DNA from: an uncultured Bacilli bacterium
Lineage (GTDB): Bacteria; Bacillota_I; Bacilli_A; RFN20; CAG-449
Assembly: GCA_944332525.1 (NCBI GenBank)
Contig: CALVKD010000027.1
Coordinates: forward strand, 1-43,433
DNA length: 43,433 nt
Direction: 5' to 3'
The translations under genes and the position numbers were made by a program. The notes below the pieces were generated by a model. It saw only the letters and a program-made list of their open reading frames with translations, searched no databases and was not told where the DNA came from. Each line of letters starts with the position of its first letter. The stretch's first letter is position 1. Below, piece after piece: positions 34,866 through 43,385 of the stretch.

Positions 34866-36436
34866 TTAGCAATCTCGTTAGCTCTCGTTTCTCTGATGAC
34901 AGAGATTTTGATTTGTCCAGGATATGTCATCTCATTTTCAATTTTCTCTTTAATATCGAATGCGAGCTTAGCAATTTCAGCATCAGAAACTTTTTCTGGG
35001 ACTACCATGACTCTAAGTTCACGTCCTGACTGCATTGCATAGGCTTGATTAACTCCGTTAAAGGATTTAGAAATAGTTTCTAATTGTTCAATTCTTTGAA
35101 TATAATTTTCTAAGCTTTCATTTCTTGCACCTGGGCGAGCAGCAGATAAAGTATCAGCTGCTTGGACTAATACAGAAATAATATTGTTTGGTTCAACATC
35201 GCCGTGATGAGACATAATCGCATTGATAACGACATCTGGTTCACCATATTTTTTAGCTAATCTAGCACCGATTTCTACGTGTGATCCATCGAGTTCAAAG
35301 TCTGCGGATTTACCAATATCGTGAAGTAATCCAGCTCTCTTAGCTAAGTTTTGATCAAGTCCGAGTTCAGCAGCCATAATTCCGGCTAAGTATGCGACTT
35401 GCATAGAATGCTCTAAAGCATTTTGAGTATAACTAGTCCGGTACTTTAATCTTCCGACATAGTCGAGCAAATCTTTATTAATACGCGGCAAACCAAGTTT
35501 AAACGCGGCATTAATACCGGCTTCGTGGCAAGATTGATTTACTTCATTACGGGCTTTCTCAACAACCTCTTCAATTCTGCCAGGTTGAATACGTCCGTCT
35601 TTAATTAAGTACTCTAATGATAAACGAGCGACTTCTCTGCGAATAGGGTCAAAGCAAGATACTTGAATAACTTCCGGAGTATCATCAATGATAATATCCA
35701 CGCCTAACAATTGTTCAAGCGTTCTAATATTTCTTCCTTCACGTCCAATAATTCTGCCCTTCATCTCATCATTAGGAATAGCGACGACAGAAACAGTTCT
35801 TTCAGTGACGACTTCTTGAGAATATTTAGACATTGCTAAAGCAAGCATTTCTTTAGCTTTTTTATCGCATTCTTCTTTAGCTTCATCCTCTTTTTGTTTA
35901 ATCATATTAGCAATTTCAATAGTCAGCTTACTTTCAACTTTTTCAAGGACTTGTCTCTTTGCTTCTTGTTCAGTCAAAGCAGCAACTTTCATTAATTCAT
36001 CATCAATAGAAGCTTCTTTATTTGCGACTTCTTGTTCTTTAAATTCAAGTTTTTCAACTCTCTTTTTATATTCTTCAATTTTTGCATCGAGATTATTTTC
36101 TCTATCGATAAGAGCGTTATCTCTTCTATCAATATTCGCTTCTCTTTGAGCTAATTTATTTTCTTGAGCAGCATATTCAGCTCTCTTTTCCTTAGCTTCT
36201 TGATCAGCTTGTTGCTTGAGCTCAATTGTTAAATTTTTAGCTTGAATGGTAGCATTATTAATAATTTCTTCAGCTCTTTTATTAGCCATTTCAATCTTAG
36301 ATGATGCTTCTTTATCTTCCTCTTCAGCTTTCTTTTTCGCCTTGCTTACTTGAATTAAATATGCGATGCCAAGTGAACCACCGACACCGATAATAAGGCA
36401 GATGATGCATAGCAAAATAGCTATCCAAATTTCCAT
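34862..36436 (-). CDS. rny: Ribonuclease Y
   Basis: 524 residues. One N-terminal membrane helix (about 4-28), a long coiled coil (about 35-205), a KH RNA-binding domain (GRIIGREGRNIRTLE, about 228-242) and an HD hydrolase domain with LLHDIGKS (about 370). It is the main membrane-bound mRNA decay endonuclease in Firmicutes. GAGGT precedes the ATG. An extended -10 promoter with a leader of about 114 nt lies upstream; RNase Y leaders may be self-regulated, not shown here. Confidence 0.97.
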   Translation of the reverse strand: MEIWIAILLCIICLIIGVGGSLGIAYLIQVSKAKKKAEEEDKEASSKIEMANKRAEEIINNATIQAKNLTIELKQQADQEAKEKRAEYAAQENKLAQREANIDRRDNALIDRENNLDAKIEEYKKRVEKLEFKEQEVANKEASIDDELMKVAALTEQEAKRQVLEKVESKLTIEIANMIKQKEDEAKEECDKKAKEMLALAMSKYSQEVVTERTVSVVAIPNDEMKGRIIGREGRNIRTLEQLLGVDIIIDDTPEVIQVSCFDPIRREVARLSLEYLIKDGRIQPGRIEEVVEKARNEVNQSCHEAGINAAFKLGLPRINKDLLDYVGRLKYRTSYTQNALEHSMQVAYLAGIMAAELGLDQNLAKRAGLLHDIGKSADFELDGSHVEIGARLAKKYGEPDVVINAIMSHHGDVEPNNIISVLVQAADTLSAARPGARNESLENYIQRIEQLETISKSFNGVNQAYAMQSGRELRVMVVPEKVSDAEIAKLAFDIKEKIENEMTYPGQIKISVIRETRANEIAK

Positions 36437-36557
36437 AATAACCTCCTCTATATTTGCTTTATAAAAATTATTTTTTTATCAATTGATTCATTTCTATTAA
36501 TAATCTATTTAAAAATAGCGTTGAGCATGATAAAAATCAGCACCTATGTGCACTTAG

Positions 36558-36563
36558 ATTATA
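36558..36563 (-). promoter_or_regulatory. Extended -10 promoter of the rny operon
   Basis: TGTTATAAT on the minus strand matches an extended -10 (TGn before TATAAT). The predicted start near 36551 gives a leader of about 114 nt with a small GCAC/GTGC hairpin near its 5' end. No -35 is visible. The 211 bp between rny and recA hold only this and the recA terminator. Confidence 0.5.
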
Positions 36564-36609
36564 ACATAGAAAATAGTTAAGAGGTATCATTAATAAAATA
36601 TAAATATAT

Positions 36610-36638
36610 TAATAAATAAAAGCTCGGTTACCCGAGCT
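36610..36638 (-). terminator. Terminator of recA
   Basis: On the minus strand AGCTCGG, loop GTAA, CCGAGCT, then TTTATTTATT. A strong stem just after the recA stop. Confidence 0.88.
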
Positions 36639-36647
36639 AAAGTTTTA

Positions 36648-37649
36648 TTAATTTTGTTTTTCAAAGCCAAGAAGGCGATAAATTTGTTCTCTTAAAGCTT
36701 GATAGACATCTTCATGTTCAGAAAGATAAGTTTTCGCCGCATCACGTCCTTGACCGACGCGTTCACCTAAAACTTCAAACCAGCTTCCCGATTTTTTAGC
36801 TAATCCGTTTTCTAAAGCTAAATCGAGAACTTCACCAATTTTTGAGAAACCTTCGCCGTAGATCAAGTCAACTTTGCAAGACTTAAATGGTGGAGCAACT
36901 TTATTTTTAACAACTTTAATATTGACGGTATTACCGATAATTTTATCGCCGTCTTTAATCGCTTCTGCCTTTCTAATATCAACGCGGATTGAAGCATAGA
37001 ACTTTAAAGCCCGACCGCCAGTAGTGACTTCTGGATTGCCATAAACAACCCCGACTTTTTCTCTTAACTGGTTAATGAAAATTACCGTGCAGTTTGATTT
37101 ATTTAAAACACCTGCGAGCTTTCTCATCGCTTTTGACATCAATCTAGCATGAGCTCCGACATTAGAATCAGCCATTCCTCCATCAAGTTCAACCTGCGGA
37201 ACTAAAGCGGCAACCGAGTCAACAACAATGATATCGATAGCTTCACTTCCGGCGAGCATATCAACAATTTCCAAAGCTTGTTCACCGCTATCTGGTTGCG
37301 ATAAAATTAATTCATCAATATTGACACCTAACCGCGCGGCATAAGTTGGATCAATCGCGTGTTCAGCATCGACGAAAGCGGCTTGACCGCCTTTCTTTTG
37401 GCATTCAGCAATCGCTGAAAGAGCTAAGGTTGTCTTACCAGATGATTCCGGTCCATAAATTTCAATGATTCTTCCCTTAGGATATCCTCCAATACCTAAG
37501 CAGGCATCAAGGCAAATAGATCCAGAAGGAATCACATCGACATCAATATTCGGTTTATCACCTAATTTCATGACTGAACCTTTTCCATAGACTTTTTCAA
37601 TAGCAGTTAAAGCTTGGGAAAGTTTTTCTTCTCTTGTTTTTTCTTGCAT
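36648..37649 (-). CDS. recA: Recombinase RecA
   Basis: 333 residues. Walker A is GPESSGKTT (about 65-73), Walker [11 protein letters not shown], the L1/L2 DNA-binding loops and the motif [11 protein letters not shown] are complete. The C-terminus is short, ending at [10 protein letters not shown] without the acidic tail of E. coli RecA. AAAGGAG lies nine bases before the ATG. Follows cinA by 37 bp. No LexA-type operator is obvious upstream. Confidence 0.98.
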   Translation of the reverse strand: MQEKTREEKLSQALTAIEKVYGKGSVMKLGDKPNIDVDVIPSGSICLDACLGIGGYPKGRIIEIYGPESSGKTTLALSAIAECQKKGGQAAFVDAEHAIDPTYAARLGVNIDELILSQPDSGEQALEIVDMLAGSEAIDIIVVDSVAALVPQVELDGGMADSNVGAHARLMSKAMRKLAGVLNKSNCTVIFINQLREKVGVVYGNPEVTTGGRALKFYASIRVDIRKAEAIKDGDKIIGNTVNIKVVKNKVAPPFKSCKVDLIYGEGFSKIGEVLDLALENGLAKKSGSWFEVLGERVGQGRDAAKTYLSEHEDVYQALREQIYRLLGFEKQN

Positions 37650-37686
37650 ATAGATACTCCTTTAAATAATAAGTAGGGGCTAAAAA

Positions 37687-38151
37687 TTAATTTTCTTTAA
37701 ATAAATCGATAATTTTTTTAATTCCAAAATCTACTGATGCTTTTCTTATTTCTGATCTAGAGCCAGAGAAATGGCATTCGTAGACTTTGATATCACCTAA
37801 ATAATTAACTGCGATAAAGACTTCACCAACAGGTTTACCCTCTAATGTTTCTGGGCCAGCATTTCCAGTAAAGGAAACACTAATCGAGGTAGAGAACATC
37901 TCTCGGCAATTTTTTGCCATCGCATAGGCGCATTCTTTAGAGACGACACCGAATTTTGCAATAATCTTTTCATCGACGTGCAAAACTTGATTTTTAATCT
38001 CGCTCCAATACGTGACAATTCCGCCCTTAAACACTTTTGATATTCCGTTTTGATCAACTAAAGTAGAAGCAAATAATCCACCAGTTAAACTCTCAGCCGA
38101 GGATAAAGTTAAGTTTCTTTTACTTAATTCTTCAAGTAAGGTTTCTACCAT
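37687..38151 (-). CDS. CinA C-terminal domain protein (nicotinamide-nucleotide amidohydrolase type)
   Basis: 154 residues, the amidase domain only: SSAESLTGGLFAS (about 16-28), GGIVTYWSEIKNQVL, SFTGNAGPETLEGKPVGEVFIAV. The N-terminal MoaB-like domain of full-length Firmicute CinA is absent, so this is a PncC-type protein that recycles nicotinamide mononucleotide. Its start abuts the pgsA stop with no gap, GGGAGA seven bases upstream. pgsA-cinA-recA is a conserved order in Bacilli. Confidence 0.92.
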   Translation of the reverse strand: MVETLLEELSKRNLTLSSAESLTGGLFASTLVDQNGISKVFKGGIVTYWSEIKNQVLHVDEKIIAKFGVVSKECAYAMAKNCREMFSTSISVSFTGNAGPETLEGKPVGEVFIAVNYLGDIKVYECHFSGSRSEIRKASVDFGIKKIIDLFKEN

Positions 38152-38745
38152 CTATTTCATCTCCCGGAATAAATCGCGGTTTTGATAAACATAAATAACT
38201 CCGGAAATAAAGGACATCGCTGTGGCTAAATAAATCAATATCTGACCGATCTTTAGATAATTAGGTAAAGAAAGTAAATCGCTTAATCCAAAATCATTAA
38301 TCATCACGAATATCAAAGCTACCATTTGGAAAACAGTTTTTAATTTTCCAAAAATATTTGCCGCGATAACTTTATTCTTTTTAACCGCATTCATCCTAAT
38401 CGCATCGACAACGATATCGCGCGCGACCATAATAACCGTGCAGATAACCGGAATTCTAATCGGTCCGACAACCGATAAAATTATAAGTGCAGAATTTACT
38501 AACATTTTATCTGCGATTGGATCCATTAATTTTCCATAATCAGTGATTAAATTGTATTTTCTAGCAATTTTTCCATCGACCATATCAGAAATAGAGGCCA
38601 CGAGGAAAATAATCCAAGCTATTAAATAATTTACTCCGATATTTAAATAAGGAATCACCGTCCAATTAATCGGTAACAAAAGAAAAGCCACCACGAAGAT
38701 GACGCAAATCATTCTAAATGTTGTGATTTTGTTAGGTAAATTCAT
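38152..38745 (-). CDS. pgsA: CDP-diacylglycerol-glycerol-3-phosphate 3-phosphatidyltransferase
   Basis: 197 residues with about five membrane helices. The CDP-alcohol phosphotransferase motif D-G-x2-A-R-x8-G-x3-D-x3-D reads VDGKIARK ... YGKLMDPIAD (about 56-80). Makes phosphatidylglycerol phosphate at the membrane. ATG 38745 is chosen: TTGGAG is five bases upstream. The ribosome site is only about ten bases from the end of rnpB, with no terminator between. Confidence 0.95.
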   Translation of the reverse strand: MNLPNKITTFRMICVIFVVAFLLLPINWTVIPYLNIGVNYLIAWIIFLVASISDMVDGKIARKYNLITDYGKLMDPIADKMLVNSALIILSVVGPIRIPVICTVIMVARDIVVDAIRMNAVKKNKVIAANIFGKLKTVFQMVALIFVMINDFGLSDLLSLPNYLKIGQILIYLATAMSFISGVIYVYQNRDLFREMK

Positions 38746-38763
38746 AATTTTCTCCAATAGTGA

Positions 38764-39101
38764 GTATTGACCTTGTAAGCCATGTTTTGTCGAGGATAAT
38801 TATTTATCTATGCTTACGCATGAAATCTTTACTTCAGTTCGCTCAGATTTCTTCCCTTACCAAATTTAGGTTTCTCGCTTGAGGGGTTTACCGCGTTCCA
38901 CTTAAATATTTCTATTTAACTACGTCACTGTGGCACTTTCAGGGCATTGGCCATGCCAAAGGTTTAGGCCTCTTCCCGCCATTAGATGCTCCCATCTATC
39001 CAGAGTTATTTTTTCCTCTGGCACAATCACTACGGCCATCGCAGACCGTGCGAGCATGGACTTTCCTCTAGTATTGCTACCAGCAATTATCCGGGTCAAT
39101 T
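38764..39101 (-). ncRNA. rnpB: RNase P RNA
   Basis: About 338 nt on the minus strand. The conserved P4 5' half GAGGAAAGTCCATGCTCGC is at 39050-39068, and the 3' half ACAAAACATGGCTTACA at 38774-38790. The ends pair as P1: ATTGACC (39094-39100) with GGTCAAT (38766-38772). Pattern fits the Firmicute type B RNA; exact ends are estimated. The catalytic RNA trims 5' leaders from tRNAs such as those of this window. The 5' end touches the gpsB stop codon and the 3' end lies close to pgsA. Confidence 0.95.
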
Positions 39102-39471
39102 ATTTTATCCGGGAAGGATCCTTCCCTAGTTTGTATAATTCTTGTTCGAGTAAGGAGATTCTTTGAAGGAGTTCAATATTTTCTAAGTTAGAACCATTTT
39201 TAGTCATAGCTTCAACTTTTTCTTGTAAGAGAGCTCGTTCATATTCTTCTTCGGAAAGTTTAGCCTTATAGTTATTTAATGTTCTTCTCAGTTCTGTAAG
39301 TTCTTTTTCCATTTTAACGCATTCGAGATGATATTGATCAAAGGCGATATAGTCGTTAACAACTAAATCGAGATACTTATCAACCTCTAAAGCATCATAG
39401 CCTCCATCCTTGCCGGAGAAGACTTTGGAATTGATTTCTTCAGGTGTGAGTTTAAGCGATAACTTTGCCAT
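39100..39471 (-). CDS. gpsB: Cell division protein GpsB (DivIVA family)
   Basis: 123 residues. N-terminal DivIVA-like domain (KLSLKLTPEEI, GGYDALEVDKYLD; about 3-35), then a coiled coil (about 45-95) and the GpsB-type C-terminal helix (LLQRISLLEQELYKLG). Links penicillin-binding proteins to the divisome. GAGGAT precedes the ATG, and a good promoter lies upstream. As in Bacillus, it directly precedes rnpB, and recU is its divergent neighbour. Confidence 0.92.
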   Translation of the reverse strand: MAKLSLKLTPEEINSKVFSGKDGGYDALEVDKYLDLVVNDYIAFDQYHLECVKMEKELTELRRTLNNYKAKLSEEEYERALLQEKVEAMTKNGSNLENIELLQRISLLEQELYKLGKDPSRIK

Positions 39472-39498
39472 ACAAATCCTCGTTTCTCAAACAATAAA

Positions 39499-39527
39499 AT
39501 TATAGATTAATCAAAGCGATAAATCAA
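39499..39527 (-). promoter_or_regulatory. Promoter of the gpsB-rnpB-pgsA group
   Basis: TTGATT (39522-39527), 17 bp, TATAAT (39499-39504) on the minus strand. The start is expected near 39492, about 20 nt before gpsB. Confidence 0.7.
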
Positions 39528-39606
39528 TTTTCTTGGACGTCATTTTATTTTATGCTTAAAAAAATTAAATTACTATTTTCTCTATGTGTGAATTTATAAA
39601 TAAGAG

Positions 39607-39612
39607 TATAAT
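39607..39612 (+). promoter_or_regulatory. -10 box of the exonuclease gene, leaderless
   Basis: TATAAT is seven bases before the ATG at 39620, so transcription should start at 39619-39620. The context aagagtataattttt is the same as at 7361-7375 before the ABC exporter. Confidence 0.6.
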
Positions 39613-39619
39613 TTTTCTT

Positions 39620-40348
39620 ATGAGAGAACTTTTAAAAAAATTAAAAAAAGCTAACTGCCTCCTCTTTATCGATTTTGAAGGCACGCAGTTCACCCATGAA
39701 ATTATCGCTGTCGGAGCAGTCAAATGCTATATCGACGAAAATGGCAATTTACTTGATTATGATAAAGAAGGCTTAAAATGTTACGTTAAAGCCCGTTCAC
39801 AAATCGGACCATTAGTTAGTAAAATGACCTCAATCAATGAGAGTCTTTTAAAAGAAAAAGGTATTTCTTGGGATGAGGCAATTTTAATGATTGATAATTA
39901 TTTAGGTGATGATAAAGATAACGCCTGCATCATTTCATTTGGTAATAATGACGCGCGGATGATTCATGATTCAAACCGTTATTCACATCCTAAAAATTTG
40001 CACATAACAAAAAAATGGTTTAATCATTATTTTGATTTCTTAACGTTTATCAATAACTATATCCGCGATGAACGCGGAAATAATTATTCCTTAGTAAATT
40101 ATCTTCATCTCTTCAATTTAACCCCGCATGGAGTTAGTCATGACCCGTTAAATGACGCTTTTGATTTAATGAATCTCTTTTTCGCATTTTTAAAAGAAAA
40201 AGATATCGTCTATTCAAAATACTTAAACGTGTTACTACATGAGAAAAAAATACCGGATCCAATAAAAAGCATGATAAAAAAACTATCATCCGGATTAGAT
40301 TTATCAAGTGAAGAATTTAAGCAAATGATGTATGATTATCTTAAATAA
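39620..40348 (+). CDS. DEDDh-family 3'-5' exonuclease
   Basis: 242 residues from ATG 39620. An ERI-1/exonuclease-like core: first acidic pair in LFIDFEG (about 17-23), an Asp in FGNNDARM, and the HD-x4-DA motif in GVSHDPLNDAFD (about 181-192). Processing of small RNA or DNA 3' ends is expected; the substrate is unknown. An upstream in-frame ATG at 39584 lies before the -10 box and so is unlikely. No ribosome site; leaderless start is proposed. recU follows 9 bp later. Confidence 0.85.
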   Translation: MRELLKKLKKANCLLFIDFEGTQFTHEIIAVGAVKCYIDENGNLLDYDKEGLKCYVKARSQIGPLVSKMTSINESLLKEKGISWDEAILMIDNYLGDDKDNACIISFGNNDARMIHDSNRYSHPKNLHITKKWFNHYFDFLTFINNYIRDERGNNYSLVNYLHLFNLTPHGVSHDPLNDAFDLMNLFFAFLKEKDIVYSKYLNVLLHEKKIPDPIKSMIKKLSSGLDLSSEEFKQMMYDYLK

Positions 40349-40357
40349 GAGGCAGAT

Positions 40358-40945
40358 ATGAAATACCCTAACGGAGCTAAAAATCAAATTGATAATAGTG
40401 TCGTCAACGATACTAAGGCTACAGTGTTTGCTAACCGCGGCATGGACTTTGAAAAAAGTGTTAGTTTATCCGCATCATATTATCTTGAACAAGATCTCGC
40501 TGTCATCTATAAAAGACCTACACCAATTCATGTAGTAAAGGTAGATTATGCGCATAATTTTAAAATTACTGACGCATATTTTGAAAAACAATCGACAACT
40601 GATTACAACGGTGTTTATAAAGGAAGATATATTGATTTTGAATGTAAAGAAACCAAATCAACTACCTCGTTATCATTTCATAATATTCCTTCTCAGCAAA
40701 TCAAACATTTAAAAAGCGTAATTCGTCATCAAGGAATTGCTTTCTTTTTAATCTACTTTATCACTTTGCAAGAAGTTTATCTTATCGATGCTTCTTATAT
40801 TATTGAAACATATGAAAAAGGTGACAGAAAATCTATCACCTTAAAACAAATTAAAGAGAATGGTTATCTAGTTGAACAGGGCTATCGGCCGCGTTTAGAT
40901 TTTTTGAAGATTGTTGAGAAAGTTTATTTTCACGGCAATATTTAG
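40358..40945 (+). CDS. recU: Holliday junction resolvase RecU
   Basis: 195 residues. Nuclease motif TTDYNGVYKGRYIDFECKET (about 80-100), with the catalytic Asp, Glu and Lys; ANRGMDFEKSV near the start; and the SFHNIPSQQIKHL motif. Cuts four-way junctions and modulates RecA. GAGGC precedes the ATG. The final 95 bp overlap the 3' end of nth on the other strand. In Bacillus, recU is next to ponA; here no penicillin-binding protein follows. Confidence 0.95.
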   Translation: MKYPNGAKNQIDNSVVNDTKATVFANRGMDFEKSVSLSASYYLEQDLAVIYKRPTPIHVVKVDYAHNFKITDAYFEKQSTTDYNGVYKGRYIDFECKETKSTTSLSFHNIPSQQIKHLKSVIRHQGIAFFLIYFITLQEVYLIDASYIIETYEKGDRKSITLKQIKENGYLVEQGYRPRLDFLKIVEKVYFHGNI

Positions 40946-41540
40946 TTAACTTACAATTTTTACAATCAGGATTTTTGGCTTTGCAAAGATATCTACCAAA
41001 ATGAATAAACTGATGATGAAGCAAAATATAACGCTCGCGGGGAAACTTTCTCCGGAGCTTTTTTTCTATTGCTAACACATCGTCATCGCTTTTCGCTAAG
41101 GCAAGTCTTTTACTAATCCTTGCTATATGAGTATCAACAGGAAATTCAGGAATTTTAAAAATTTCCGCGCGTATAACATTTGCTGTCTTATTACCGACTC
41201 CAGGCAAAGTCATAAGTTTCTGCTTATCAGATGGAACCTTGCCATCAAACTCATCTAACAGCTGTCTAGCGATTAAAATAATATTTTTTGCTTTTGTCTG
41301 ATAAAGACCCAATGATCTTATCTCATTAGCGATATCTTCATATTTAGCTTCCGCTAAGGAGTTTAAAGTCGGAAAGTCTTTAAAAAGATGTGCAGTAACT
41401 TGATTAACTGATTTATCTGTCGTCTGCGCGCTTAACATGACTGCGATTACTAATTCATAATCTTTTGAATAATTTAATTCGCATGCCGCATTTGGAAGTA
41501 TTTCATCAAAATACTCCATAATATCTGTTTCTTTACTCAT
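40851..41540 (-). CDS. nth: Endonuclease III
   Basis: 229 residues, about 15 longer than usual. Base-excision glycosylase/AP lyase for oxidised pyrimidines. Helix-hairpin-helix LPGVGNKTANVI with catalytic Lys (about 115-126), catalytic Asp in FPVDTHIARIS, and the 4Fe-4S ligands CKAKNPDC, NCKLTKYC near the end. The last 20 residues after the cluster (QQSSKNLNAAD onward) are polar, non-family-like and lie wholly over the end of recU. Overlaps dnaD by 8 bp. dnaD-nth is a Bacillus order. Confidence 0.95.
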   Translation of the reverse strand: MSKETDIMEYFDEILPNAACELNYSKDYELVIAVMLSAQTTDKSVNQVTAHLFKDFPTLNSLAEAKYEDIANEIRSLGLYQTKAKNIILIARQLLDEFDGKVPSDKQKLMTLPGVGNKTANVIRAEIFKIPEFPVDTHIARISKRLALAKSDDDVLAIEKKLRRKFPRERYILLHHQFIHFGRYLCKAKNPDCKNCKLTKYCRENKLSQQSSKNLNAADSPVQLDNHSL

Positions 41541-42195
41541 CTTTTTTTACCCAATCGTAAGAAGCGATTTCTAAGGCATCTTTAATATTCTTTTTCGATG
41601 TGCTATCAACCGAAGTAAATCCTTCATCTAGAACATCTTGATGCGAAATTTCTTTGACCAAAGCCTTATCAATAACATTTAATGAAGAGATTTTTCCTCT
41701 TTTCGCCATTAAAGAGTCAATAACTTTTATAATTAAATCTTTATTGATATCATCATCAAACCAAGAGGAGACTTTATCTATTTCTAAAGGGGTTAAGACT
41801 CTGCCAAGACGGTCTTGCAAAACCTTTAATACTTCTTGGAATTCATCGTCTTTAACTTTCTGTTCTTCTTCAGATTTTGAGTTAATAATATTATTGACAA
41901 AATAATTTAATACTTTTTCTTTCATCGGTTTTGGAGAAGTCACCATCAAAGAATCCTTCATCTCATAAGAAACAAACTTTTTTTCTAATAAAGAAACGAT
42001 AATATCATCAATTTCTTTAGAAGGTAAGTTCATTTTGCCTTGAAGTAATTCACCAGTAATTAATGATGGATTTTCTTTATCATATAAATCGATTAATAAT
42101 AAAACGATTAATTCATTCTCTGTTAATCCGAGCTCTTTGTATTGAGAAATTAATATATTTAGATAGTTTAGTTGATCAAATTTAATCTTGCTCAT
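41533..42195 (-). CDS. dnaD: DnaD-like replication initiation/restart protein
   Basis: 220 residues. N-terminal winged-helix (about 1-95: LTENELIVLLLIDLY, GELLQGKMNLPSKEI) and C-terminal DnaB_2 domain (about 125-215) with GRVLTPLEIDKV and the DNA-binding ending IASYDWVKKD. Works in primosome assembly. Start overlaps cca by 14 bp without a good ribosome site, so coupling is likely. Confidence 0.9.
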   Translation of the reverse strand: MSKIKFDQLNYLNILISQYKELGLTENELIVLLLIDLYDKENPSLITGELLQGKMNLPSKEIDDIIVSLLEKKFVSYEMKDSLMVTSPKPMKEKVLNYFVNNIINSKSEEEQKVKDDEFQEVLKVLQDRLGRVLTPLEIDKVSSWFDDDINKDLIIKVIDSLMAKRGKISSLNVIDKALVKEISHQDVLDEGFTSVDSTSKKNIKDALEIASYDWVKKDE

Positions 42196-43168
42196 AAGCT
42201 TTAAAATAATCCTTTATTTCTTTCTGTATTTTTCTATTATAAAGTTCTTTCTTTTCAATATCAATCAAGGACGAACTCATCGCTAAGATGGCACCGGAAT
42301 ACGGCAAGATTATCATCTGTTTTTTTTGATGAGCGTCAATAAACTCATCAAAGCTATTAACAAATGCTAGATATCTTTGATAATTGATAATTAATTCTTT
42401 ATCAATGTTTTTCAGGCAAATTAAATGGACACCTCTTTCATAGAGGCTAACAAATGTTTTTTTGTCCAAAGTATCTAGCAAAACTATTTGTCCTAGTAAA
42501 TTCTTAGGGATACTTAACACTACATCAGAAAAATCATAATCTTTTTTTAATGTTTCTTTATCAATAAAATGTAATAATTTTTGATATTCTTTCTCTACTT
42601 GAAAAAATGAAACATCATTTAATAAATAAAGATGATCTTGAACATACCTTTTTTCTTCTGGCAAAAAAGAAAATCCTAATTGATAAGTAAAACGAATTCC
42701 GCGAATTAACCTTAAAGGATCTTCATCATATCTATTATAGGAACCAATAATTCTAACTATTCTATTTTTAAGATCATCAATGCCGAAATGATAATCATAG
42801 ATATTTTTATTTTTATCCATATAGAGAGAGTTAATAGTAAAATCTCTTCGATTGCTATCTAGCTTTAAATCTTTAATAAATGTTATCTTTGCTGGTTTTC
42901 TTCTGTGTATGTACTCTTCTTCGCGTAGCGATGCAATATCAAGTGTCTCGTTAAGAAAATTGATTCTCACAAATCCGTACTTAATAAACTCTTTATTACA
43001 ATCAGGAAAGATTTGGCAAAGCAAAGCTGGTGAAGCGGTTGTTGTTAAATCACAGTCAGAAGATTCTTTATTTAAAAGATAATCACGGACATATCCACCT
43101 ACTAAATAGATTTGCTCATGATATTTTTCAACATGTTCCGTAAGTAATAAAAATTTTTCAAAATCCAT
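42182..43168 (-). CDS. cca: CCA tRNA nucleotidyltransferase
   Basis: 328 residues, shorter than the roughly 400 of many relatives; the C-terminal part is reduced. Motif A: LVGGYVRDYLL and SDCDLTTTA; RRDFTINSLYMD; and DPLRLIRGIRFTYQLGF. Adds or repairs the 3' CCA; all tRNAs here already encode CCA, so repair is the likely job. The ATG at 43168 coincides with the expected transcription start of an extended -10 promoter, so a leaderless mRNA is proposed. Confidence 0.95.
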   Translation of the reverse strand: MDFEKFLLLTEHVEKYHEQIYLVGGYVRDYLLNKESSDCDLTTTASPALLCQIFPDCNKEFIKYGFVRINFLNETLDIASLREEEYIHRRKPAKITFIKDLKLDSNRRDFTINSLYMDKNKNIYDYHFGIDDLKNRIVRIIGSYNRYDEDPLRLIRGIRFTYQLGFSFLPEEKRYVQDHLYLLNDVSFFQVEKEYQKLLHFIDKETLKKDYDFSDVVLSIPKNLLGQIVLLDTLDKKTFVSLYERGVHLICLKNIDKELIINYQRYLAFVNSFDEFIDAHQKKQMIILPYSGAILAMSSSLIDIEKKELYNRKIQKEIKDYFKAYEQD

Positions 43169-43174
43169 AATCTC

Positions 43175-43183
43175 ATTATATCA
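43175..43183 (-). promoter_or_regulatory. Extended -10 promoter of cca, leaderless
   Basis: TGATATAAT on the minus strand (TATAAT at 43175-43180) matches TGn-TATAAT. Counting seven bases puts +1 at 43168, the A of the start codon. No -35 is obvious. Confidence 0.6.
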
Positions 43184-43204
43184 TTAAAATAATGAAAAAA
43201 CTTG

Positions 43205-43236
43205 TTGACTTTCATCAAAGATATCTTTATTATAAT
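43205..43236 (+). promoter_or_regulatory. Promoter of tRNA-Val(GAC)
   Basis: TTGACT at 43205-43210 with TATTAT at 43228-43233 (17-bp spacing) or TATAAT at 43231-43236 (20 bp). It lies about ten bases before the tRNA. Confidence 0.7.
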
Positions 43237-43245
43237 ACTTGCACC

Positions 43246-43321
43246 GGGCATTTAGCTCAGCTGGGAGAGCATCTGTTTGACGTACAGAAGGTCGGGGGTT
43301 CGATCCCCTCAGTGCCCACCA
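43246..43321 (+). tRNA. tRNA-Val(GAC)
   Basis: 76 nt; acceptor GGGCATT pairs with AGTGCCC by way of one G-T pair; loop TTGACGT gives anticodon GAC; T arm GGTTCGATCC; CCA is encoded. Second valine tRNA in the window. Confidence 0.95.
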
Positions 43322-43336
43322 TTAAGAATGAAACTT

Positions 43337-43382
43337 CCCCCATTTCTTTGCCCATTAGGGTATGATAGAAATGGGGGTTTTT
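43337..43382 (+). terminator. Long hairpin after tRNA-Val: terminator and possible element end
   Basis: cccccatttct (43337-43347) pairs perfectly with agaaatggggg (43367-43377), followed by tttttg. The 19-nt loop holds a small CCC/GGG stem and a TATGAT that could be a -10 box for the next gene. Confidence 0.75.
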
Positions 43383-43385
43383 GTT

